Below are positions 1 to 6,300 of a stretch of 9,074 bases of DNA, piece by piece (positions within the stretch are counted from its first letter, which is position 1; every line of letters begins with the position of its first letter). Below the pieces are notes generated by a model. That model made no database searches and had not been told where the DNA came from. It was given only the letters and a program-made list of their open reading frames with translations. Origin of the DNA: RUG14199 sp045535205. GTDB lineage: Bacteria > Bacillota > Clostridia > Oscillospirales > CAG-272. Made by a program: the position numbers and the translations under genes. The stretch lies in assembly GCA_045535205.1 (NCBI GenBank), contig JAZSLF010000074.1, positions 1 to 9,074 of the forward strand. Direction: 5' to 3'.

Positions 1-207
1 TACGAAGGCGTTGACTTCGCAATCGTAGTAAAAGGCGATATCGACGGAGACGGAAAGCTCAATTCCAGAGACGTTCTTCAGTTAAAGCGTGCTATCGTTC
101 AGAGTACACCTCTTACCGATATCCAGAGATTAAGCGTTGACTGTGACGGAAACGGAGTTCTCAATGCCAAGGATATGCTTACAATAAAGCGTATGCAGAT
201 GAAATAA
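1..207 (+). CDS. C-terminal end of a dockerin-bearing secreted protein (5' partial)
   Basis: Frame 1 is open from the window edge to a TAA at 205-207 and encodes 68 residues. They contain two calcium-loop/helix repeats of a type I dockerin: the first starts GDIDGDGKLNSRDV and continues LQLKR, the second reads DCDGNGVLNAKDM and continues LTIKR. The Asp/Asn at loop positions 1, 3, 5 and 12 are present in both. Dockerins bind cohesin modules of scaffoldins, so the missing N-terminal part is probably an exported enzyme or binding protein of a cellulosome-like complex; which one cannot be told here. A strong terminator follows 28 nt after the stop, so this gene ends its own transcript. The recognition-helix residues differ from those of the dockerin in the large gene at 3366-8534. 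Confidence 0.88.
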   Translation, partial: YEGVDFAIVVKGDIDGDGKLNSRDVLQLKRAIVQSTPLTDIQRLSVDCDGNGVLNAKDMLTIKRMQMK

Positions 208-235
208 TCATTCAAACGGCAGCGGCTGTAATTTG

Positions 236-271
236 CCCCTGCTCCGAGTCAGACTCGGAGCAGGGGATTTT
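236..271 (+). terminator. Rho-independent terminator of the upstream dockerin gene
   Basis: The arms 236-250 and 252-266 are perfect reverse complements (CCCTGCTCCGAGT type), G+C rich, with the few central bases forming the loop. They are followed by ATTTTG. The structure sits between the upstream stop codon and the SRP RNA promoter and separates the two transcripts. Confidence 0.9.
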
Positions 272-296
272 GTATTAAAATAAAATCAAAAAATAC

Positions 297-325
297 TTGC
301 ATTTGGCGTTCGAGTATGATATACT
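297..325 (+). promoter_or_regulatory. SigA-type promoter of the SRP RNA (and probably dnaX operon)
   Basis: The -35 box is TTGCAT (297-302) and the -10 box TATACT (320-325), with a 17-bp spacer. A TG at 317-318 gives an extended -10 (TGATATACT). Transcription should start near 332, about a dozen bases before the 5' strand of the closing helix of the SRP RNA, so the primary transcript is probably trimmed. The same TTGCAT -35 box is used by the rpsB promoter in this window. Confidence 0.75.
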
Positions 326-344
326 ATGTCGGTACAGAAAAAAA

Positions 345-636
345 CTGTGCTGTCAGGTCATACCAACCGGGGAGGTAGCGGGTCCTTGTACCTGAAGTCC
401 GCTATAGCAGGGGTGGATTCCTGCAAAGAGGGTTGTTAGAGTATAGTCTGTGCCGAGGCAGACTGTGTTGACGAATGGGTCTTACGCAATGGACGGCTGT
501 GAACCATGTCAGGTGGGGAACCAAGCAGCATTAAGCAGTTCAGTCTATGTGCCGTGAGTCTGCCTGTTCTGAGCAGTTCAATCGGTGTCGTATGCTCTTG
601 CAATTCGAATTGCAGGTGTATGATCTGATAGTGCAG
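345..636 (+). ncRNA. ffs: Signal recognition particle RNA, large Gram-positive type with Alu domain
   Basis: This RNA is the scaffold of the signal recognition particle; with Ffh it directs ribosomes making membrane and secreted proteins to the membrane. The 5' end (345-363) pairs along 19 positions with the 3' end (618-636), counting a few G-U pairs, which sets the approximate ends of the mature molecule. The Alu region near the 5' end shows two hairpins, 377-381 with 399-403 and 407-411 with 420-424. The S-domain tip is recognisable at 508-530: GTCAGGT, a GGAA tetraloop (517-520) closed by TGG/CCA, then AAGCAGC. The roughly 290-nt size fits the Bacillus/Clostridium long form rather than the short E. 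coli 4.5S RNA. Its position directly upstream of dnaX is the usual one in Firmicutes. The exact ends are inferred from pairing and could be off by several bases. Confidence 0.93.
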
Positions 637-643
637 TTTTTTT
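618..643 (+). terminator. Terminator-like 3' end of the SRP RNA (probably leaky)
   Basis: The 3' strand of the long closing helix (618-636) runs directly into seven T residues (637-643), then ATTTT. This is the arrangement of an intrinsic terminator, though the pairing partner lies about 260 nt upstream; a local hairpin at 597-616 is a second possible stem. Only 28 nt separate the RNA end from the dnaX start and no good promoter fits between them. dnaX is therefore likely expressed by read-through. Confidence 0.5.
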
Positions 644-664
644 ATTTTGTAAGGGAGAAAAGTT

Positions 665-2236
665 ATGCATATTGCTTTGTACAGAAAATACCGTTCGGCA
701 ACTTTTGACGACGTGTGCGGACAGGACCATATAACATCAGTTCTGAAATATCAAGCGAAAAGCAATAAAGTTTCCCACGCATACCTGTTCTGCGGTTCAA
801 GAGGAACAGGGAAGACCTCCTGTGCGAAGATACTTGCCAAGGCGGTCAACTGCGAAAACCAAAAGGACGGTAACCCTTGCGGAGAATGTGACTCCTGCCG
901 TTCGATCGACAGAGATAACGTTCCCGATTTTATGGAAATGGATGCGGCATCCGAAACGGGTGTTGATTATATCAGAGAGATCAAGGAAGAAGTCCAGTAT
1001 CAGCCTGCGGTCTTAAAGAAAAAGGTATATATCATAGATGAAGTTCATATGCTCACCGAGAGTGCATTTAACGCACTTCTCAAAACGCTGGAGGAGCCTC
1101 CGGAGCACGTGATATTCATCCTTGCAACAACGGAGCTTCATAAGCTTCCGACAACTGTTATTTCAAGATGTCAGCGATTTGATTTCAGAAGAATATCAGT
1201 TGATATTATCACGTCAAGACTTGCTTATATAGCAGAAAAGGAAAGCATAGTTCTTGACAGCGAAGCGGCAAAGATCATAGCAAAGCAGGCACAGGGCGGT
1301 ATGAGAGATGCAATAAGTCTCTTTGAACTTTGTGCGGGCGGCGGTGCCGATGTAACGGAGGAAAGAGTACGTGAGATACTCGGCGTAAGCGGCTACGAAA
1401 ATGTTTATGAGACGGCACTTGCCATAGCTTCAGGTGATATGGCGAAGCTTTTCGGAGTAGTCTCTGCGGTAGTTGCCTCTTCCAAGGATATAACTGTTTT
1501 CTGGCAGGAGCTTACCTCTTTCTACAGAGATATGCTCGTAGCTAAATATTCAAAGGATGCAAAGAGCTATCTTGACCTTACGGAAACAGAATTTTCTTAT
1601 CTCAGCAAGGCGGCATCAAAATTCACCCTGTCAGCCTTGTTCTATCAGTCAAAGATAATGGACGAAGCCTTGAAGACCATGAACAGAATGCCTCAGACAA
1701 AGAGAATGACAGCTGAGTTTGCCCTTATGAAAATGTGCGATCCTACGCTTGATATGTCAAATGACGCACTTCTTTCAAGAATTGAGGCTCTTGAGAATAC
1801 TGTTGCACTTTTGTCCGGAGGCACAGCGGTTGTTGCTGTCCCCTCCGAAGCATCAGCTGTGACAGAGGAGAAGAAGGAAAAAAAGGAGGAGCCGAAGAAA
1901 GAAACGCAGATACCCGTAAATAATGCAATAGGTAAAAATGCGTTTCACAGAGTCAATGATCTTACCGAGGTTGCCGAAAAGGTCGGCAAAACAGATTTTC
2001 TCTGTAAATCCATACTGTCAGAGGCTGTTGCCGATGTTTCGGATGACGGAGCACTCATAAAAATAATAACAAACAATCCCTTCGCTCTTACTTATTTTGA
2101 TGCTGATGTAAAAAAGGCAATATCAGATGCATTTATTCTTTGTAAAATAAATGACAGAGCTGCAGAGGTAACAGTTGAAGCAGTAACCGAAAACGTAAAA
2201 AAAGCCCCGTCCGATGAGCTTTTCGGAGGGTTCTGA
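665..2236 (+). CDS. dnaX: DNA polymerase III subunit gamma/tau (clamp loader ATPase)
   Basis: DnaX is the ATPase of the clamp loader that opens and places the sliding clamp during replication; the long tau form also links to the polymerase. The 523-residue product begins with the family hallmark ALYRKYR (4-10). The P-loop is GSRGTGKT (44-51). Four zinc-binding cysteines are at 63, 72, 75 and 78, Walker B with DEVH at 125-128, sensor-1 ATTE at 154-157, and the SRC arginine-finger motif at 167-169. Residues after about 385 form a charged Ala/Glu/Lys linker leading to a C-terminal tau-like domain. The length is close to that of other Firmicute DnaX proteins. The ATG is preceded by AAGGGAGA (651-658). 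The gene is first in a dnaX-ybaB-recR operon behind the SRP RNA. A candidate -1 frameshift site lies in the linker at 1879-1885. Confidence 0.97.
   Translation: MHIALYRKYRSATFDDVCGQDHITSVLKYQAKSNKVSHAYLFCGSRGTGKTSCAKILAKAVNCENQKDGNPCGECDSCRSIDRDNVPDFMEMDAASETGVDYIREIKEEVQYQPAVLKKKVYIIDEVHMLTESAFNALLKTLEEPPEHVIFILATTELHKLPTTVISRCQRFDFRRISVDIITSRLAYIAEKESIVLDSEAAKIIAKQAQGGMRDAISLFELCAGGGADVTEERVREILGVSGYENVYETALAIASGDMAKLFGVVSAVVASSKDITVFWQELTSFYRDMLVAKYSKDAKSYLDLTETEFSYLSKAASKFTLSALFYQSKIMDEALKTMNRMPQTKRMTAEFALMKMCDPTLDMSNDALLSRIEALENTVALLSGGTAVVAVPSEASAVTEEKKEKKEEPKKETQIPVNNAIGKNAFHRVNDLTEVAEKVGKTDFLCKSILSEAVADVSDDGALIKIITNNPFALTYFDADVKKAISDAFILCKINDRAAEVTVEAVTENVKKAPSDELFGGF
1864..1923 (+). 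promoter_or_regulatory. Candidate programmed -1 frameshift element in dnaX
   Basis: A run of seven A (1878-1884) followed by G creates the heptamer A AAA AAG at 1879-1885. The zero-frame codons are GAA AAA AAG, the same phase as the E. coli dnaX slippery site. A Shine-Dalgarno-like AGAGGAG (1864-1870) ends 8 nt upstream, near the spacing of the E. coli stimulator. After a -1 slip, 12 codons are read before TAA at 1921-1923, giving a 419-residue product that keeps the ATPase and collar domains and loses the tau tail. The +1 frame also closes at 1917-1919. I see no clear downstream stem-loop. Transcriptional slippage on the A run could reach the same end. Confidence 0.55.
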
Positions 2237-2269
2237 TTTTAATAAATTTATTAAGGATGGTAAAATAAT

Positions 2270-2626
2270 ATGAAAGCAAGACTTCCAAACGGCAGAGGCG
2301 GCGGCCCCTCCAATATGCAGGGAATAATGAAGCAGGCACAGAAGATGCAGGAGGATATGGAAACTCTGCAGGCTGATCTTGATGCCCGTGAATACGAGGT
2401 AAAAGCAGGCGGCGGTGCAGTAACGGTTAAGATTACGGGAAAAATGGAAATTCTCTCAATCGATATTGAACCAGAAATAGTCGATCCCGATGATATAGAA
2501 ACACTTTCCGACGTTCTTACTGCTGCGGTAAACGAAGCGATAAAGAAGGTCAACGAAACAAATACGACTGAAATGGGCAAGATCACAGGCTCCTTCAGTA
2601 TGCCCGGAATGCCCGGACTGTTTTAA
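2270..2626 (+). CDS. ybaB: YbaB/EbfC family nucleoid-associated protein
   Basis: YbaB/EbfC proteins are small dimeric DNA-binding proteins of the nucleoid, encoded between dnaX and recR in many bacteria. The 118-residue product shows the family pattern: an N-terminal helix rich in Met, Gln and Lys (MKQAQKMQEDMETLQ, residues 20-34), the central glycine turn AGGGAVTV, a strand with EILSIDIEPEIVDPDD, the helix AAVNEAIKKVNE, and a C-terminal Met/Pro/Gly-rich tail ending PGLF. The start at 2270 follows AAGGATGG (2253-2260) by nine bases. An extra Gly-rich stretch near the N terminus (residues 7-13) is a little longer than in the usual family member. The gap to dnaX is 33 nt and the gap to recR only 3 nt. 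Confidence 0.96.
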   Translation: MKARLPNGRGGGPSNMQGIMKQAQKMQEDMETLQADLDAREYEVKAGGGAVTVKITGKMEILSIDIEPEIVDPDDIETLSDVLTAAVNEAIKKVNETNTTEMGKITGSFSMPGMPGLF

Positions 2627-2629
2627 GCT

Positions 2630-3229
2630 ATGAGTGAATATATCGAGCCAATTGAAAGACTTGCGGATATGTTTCGCAGACTTGAGGGCGTTGGTAAGAA
2701 ATCAGCTCTCAGAATGGCTTTTTCCGTGCTTGATATGTCAGAGCAGAGCGCTTCTGAATTTGCAGATGCAATAATTGCCGCAAAAACTCAGATAAGGCTG
2801 TGCTCCTGCTGTCAGAATATTTCTGTCGGAGAGCTTTGTGAGCTTTGCCAAAGTCATAAGCGGGACAGAAGCATAATCTGCGTTGTCGAGGATTCAAGAG
2901 CTGTCATGGCAATTGAAAAATCGGGCATATACGGCGGTCTTTATCACGTGCTTCACGGTGCAATATCCCCAATGCACGGAATAGGACCGGATAAGCTGAA
3001 GATAAAAGAGCTTCTCGGCCGTCTGTCATCCGATGATGTAACAGAGGTGATAGTTGCCACAAATCCGACTGTAGAAGGCGAAGCAACGGCAATGTATATA
3101 TCAAAGCTTATCACACCTCTCGGAATAAAGGTCTCAAGAATTGCCAACGGAGTTCCTGTCGGAGGGGATCTTGAATATGCAGATGAGGTAACTCTCAGAC
3201 GTGCTATCGAAGGCAGAAGAACAATATAA
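2630..3229 (+). CDS. recR: Recombination mediator protein RecR
   Basis: RecR works with RecO (and RecF) to load RecA on single-stranded DNA at gaps during recombinational repair. The 199-residue length is standard. Visible in order: a helix-hairpin-helix (LEGVGKKSALRMA, 18-30), a four-cysteine zinc finger (58, 61, 70, 73), a Toprim domain starting IICVVEDSR (82-90) with conserved VIVATNPTVEGEATA (140-154), and a C-terminal segment with RIANGVPVGGDLEYAD (170-185) ending in RRAIEGRR. The start codon is 3 nt after the ybaB stop and no clear Shine-Dalgarno sequence precedes it, so translation is probably coupled to ybaB. A hairpin terminator follows immediately. Confidence 0.97.
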   Translation: MSEYIEPIERLADMFRRLEGVGKKSALRMAFSVLDMSEQSASEFADAIIAAKTQIRLCSCCQNISVGELCELCQSHKRDRSIICVVEDSRAVMAIEKSGIYGGLYHVLHGAISPMHGIGPDKLKIKELLGRLSSDDVTEVIVATNPTVEGEATAMYISKLITPLGIKVSRIANGVPVGGDLEYADEVTLRRAIEGRRTI

Positions 3230-3235
3230 TAATTC

Positions 3236-3277
3236 AAGGTCCTTGTATACAATATACAAGGATCTTTTGTTTTTTTG
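3236..3277 (+). terminator. Rho-independent terminator of the dnaX-ybaB-recR operon
   Basis: Arm 3236-3249 (AAGGTCCTTGTATA) pairs with 3253-3266 (TATACAAGGATCTT), 14 bp with one G-U pair and a CAA loop. It is followed by TTGTTTTTTT. It begins 7 nt after the recR stop codon and closes the operon before the next promoter. Confidence 0.93.
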
Positions 3278-3303
3278 GTTGAATGTGTCAATAACATTTT
3301 TGT

Positions 3304-3332
3304 TGACATTTTGTTAAAAGAATATTATAATT
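3304..3332 (+). promoter_or_regulatory. Perfect-consensus SigA promoter of the large dockerin gene
   Basis: TTGACA at 3304-3309 and TATAAT at 3327-3332 are separated by exactly 17 bp, the full consensus. The expected start of transcription is near 3339, giving a leader of about 27 nt before the ATG at 3366. A TGTCAA at 3286-3291 forms an inverted repeat with the -35 box and may be part of an operator. A second TATAAT at 3336-3341 has no suitably spaced -35 box. Confidence 0.88.
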
Positions 3333-3365
3333 AATATAATGACTATATTATGGAGGATTATATCT

Positions 3366-6300
3366 ATGAAAAAAAGAGTTTTGGCATTGTTCCTGACTGT
3401 ATTAATGATAGTCGGATCCTTGCCTATAATTCCCGTTTCAGCTTCCTCGCTTCAGTACGATGCTGACGGCGACGGCGAAAGCTTTGCTCTCGGCGTGGGA
3501 AGTGCAACTATCGAGCCCGGTGACACAGAAGTAACCGTGGACGTTAATTTTTTGGAAAACACAGGTGTTTGGGCATTTAAGTTTTATCTTATTTATGATA
3601 AGGCACTTTCGATCGCCGCAAACTCCTCGGTTGTGAAGGGTGATATTTTTGAAGATTTCAACCCTAACACAGACGTTGGTCTTAAAAACGCAACTCACGA
3701 AGAAATGCTTGCTGACATTGACTATGAAGACTCTCTTGCAAATGCAGGTCTTAAAGGCAATTCTGACCTTTGTGTAACGGTAATTTATTCCGAATGTGCG
3801 GACTTTTATTCCTGGTGTTCTGATAGCGGCAGATTTTGTTCTGTTACTTTTAGTATCGATCCTGAGCTTGCAAAGGGCGAATACGCAGTTTACGCTGTTC
3901 CCGCAACAGGCGGATGGTGTCTCCGTGAGGATTGGGATAGCCCCAATGCCGACGATATGGGTTACGTTGAAATTTATGATCCTGCAAGCGTACCAGGTAT
4001 AATTACGGTAAACGGCGGCGATGAACCCGAATATTCAAAGCCTACCTTCATTGTTTCCGATGCGGAAATAACAGCTGGTACAGAGACAGCCGACTTCACA
4101 CTCTCTATAGAAGGTAACACAGGCATCTGGGGTATCGTAGGTTACATAAGCTATGATAACGGAATGAGCCTTGAAGACTTCGTAAACGGTGAAGTTTTTG
4201 CAGATTCTGAGCTTGCTCTCGGCGGTCCCATGGCTTCCGGTAACGAGGCTATGAAGGACATCAATATCGCAAAGAGCAAGGTTGTAAGACAGACCTTTGA
4301 GGCAAACGGTATATCCTATTCTGATATACTTGCAACGCAGGTCTACTTTGAACCCGTTGATTTCAATGACAATACAAATAACGGTACTCTCGTAAGCTTC
4401 ACTCTTAATACAGCAGACCTTGAAGCAGGTACATATGATATCGGCTTCTACTCTATTAAGGAAAACGTATTTGACTCAAACGGTGACTACGTAGAATATG
4501 ATACTGTTCACGGAACTCTCACCGTTCTCTCCTGTGACCATTCTTACGGAGACGGTGTAACAGTAAATGCAACCTGTACTGAAAACGGTTCTGTAACCTA
4601 TACCTGTTCTAAGTGCGGAAATGAAAAGATCGAAGTTATCGAAGCTCTCGGTCACAGCTATGATGCAGGTAAGCAGACAATAGCTCCCACTTGTACCGAA
4701 GAAGGTATGATCACTTATGCGTGTGCAAACTGCGGTACAACGAAGACAGACTCTATTGCTCCCCTCGGCCATCGTTTTAATGAAGGCGAACAGACAAAAG
4801 CTCCCACCTGCAGCGAAACAGGCACTTGGACAAAGAGCTGTACAGCATGCGGAGCTTCTGTAAATTCAGAAATTCCCACAATTGACCACACTAAAGGCGA
4901 AGAAAAGGCTGAAAAGCTTGACGGAATTGAATATCTTGTAACAAGATGTACCGTCTGCGGAACCGTATTGACAAAAGTACAGCTTTCTTCTTTGGAATAT
5001 GACTCTGACGGTGACGGCGAAAGCTTTGCTCTCGAAGTTACAGATGCAACGATCCAGAAGACAGACACAGAAGTTACGGTAGACGTAAACTTCGCAGAAA
5101 ACACAGGTGTTTGGGCATTTAAGTTTTACCTTGTTTATGACAAGGCACTTTCAATCGCCGCAAACTCCTCGGTTGTGAAGGGTGATATTTTTGAAGATTT
5201 CAACCCCAACACAGACGTTGGTGTCAAAAATGCAACTCACGAAGAAATGCTTTCTGATGTTGACTATGCGGACTCTCTTGCAAACGCAGGTATTAAAGGA
5301 AATTCCGACCTTCGTGTAACGGTAATTTATTCCGAATGTGCGGACTTTTATTCCTGGTGTTCTGATAGCGGTAGATTTTGTTCTGTTACTTTTAGTATCG
5401 ATTCTGCTGAGCGTGCCAAGGGCATATACGCAGTTTACGCTGTTCCCGCAACAGGCGGATGGTGTCTCCGTGAGGATTGGGATAGCCCCAATGCCGACGA
5501 TATGGGTTATGTTGAAATTTACGATCCCGCTTCTATCCCCGGTATAATTACGGTTGAATCAAATGATCCTACGTTCATCGTTTCAGATGCTGAAATAACA
5601 GTAGGAGCAGCAACGGCTGACTTCACACTTTCCATCAAAAACAATCCGGGCATTTGGGGTATCACAGGCTACATCAACTATGATGAAAAGATGAGCCTTG
5701 AGGCCTTCACAAACGGTGAAGTATTTGCAGATAGTGACCTCGCTCTCGGCGGTCCTATGGCAGAAGGCAATGACGGCATGAAGGATATCGTAGTTGGAAA
5801 CAACAGAGTGGCAAAGTATGTATACGATTCTATCGGTGCTTCCTATGACGGCGTTCTCGCCACAAAGGTTTACTTTGAGCCTACTAACTTTGCAGAAAAG
5901 ACTGCTGACGGTACAATTGCAAGCTTCTCACTCGATACCTCTGCTCTTGAAGTCGGCACCTATGAAATAGCATTCTACTTTGACGAATACGGCATCATAG
6001 ATTCAAACGGTGATAGTGTCGAATTTGATGTTGTATACGGTACACTTACAGTAGTTGAATGTGCACATGAATATGCACTCGGAGGAGAAGCCTTTGAACC
6101 CACTTGTACGGTCGAAGGTCAGACAGGCTACGTATGTACAAAGTGCGGAAGTCCCGAAAGAATAGCTCCTATCGGTCACGATTATGACGCTGTAGTTACA
6201 GCTCCCACTTGTGTTGAGGACGGCTACATCACAAAGACTTGTAAGAGAAACTGCGGTGAAAAGGATGCAGTTGTAGTTGAAAAGGATGCAGCAGCTCTCG

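Noticed and set aside
599..614. 16-bp perfect palindrome TGCAATTCGAATTGCA as an operator or restriction-related site
   Set aside because: It lies inside the SRP RNA near its 3' strand and folds as a local hairpin of the RNA; no promoter it could control is convincing.
598..624. Promoter for dnaX inside the SRP gene (TTGCAA with TATGAT)
   Set aside because: The spacer is only 15 bp, and the TATGAT bases are explained by pairing with the RNA 5' end.
345..636. T-box or riboswitch upstream of dnaX
   Set aside because: The GGAA tip, Alu hairpins and end-to-end pairing identify SRP RNA, and the next gene is not a metabolic or synthetase gene.
1885..1925. Internal translation start in dnaX from AAGGAGGA (1883-1890)
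   Set aside because: The nearest downstream ATG (1923-1925) is 32 nt away and out of frame with tau.
2251..2586. Minus-strand open frame opposite ybaB
   Set aside because: It is a shadow of the well-supported ybaB gene, with Ser/Ile-rich low-complexity product and no ribosome binding site.
3339..3365. Upstream start codon adding nine residues to the giant protein
   Set aside because: It coincides with the predicted transcription start, has no ribosome binding site and would place MTILWRIIS before a standard signal peptide. The ATG at 3366 has GGAGGA at ideal spacing.
3369..3375. A7 run at the start of the giant gene as a slippery or phase-variable tract
   Set aside because: It is the ordinary Lys-Lys-Arg start of a signal peptide; seven A alone is weak evidence and the phase does not match an A AAA AAG site.
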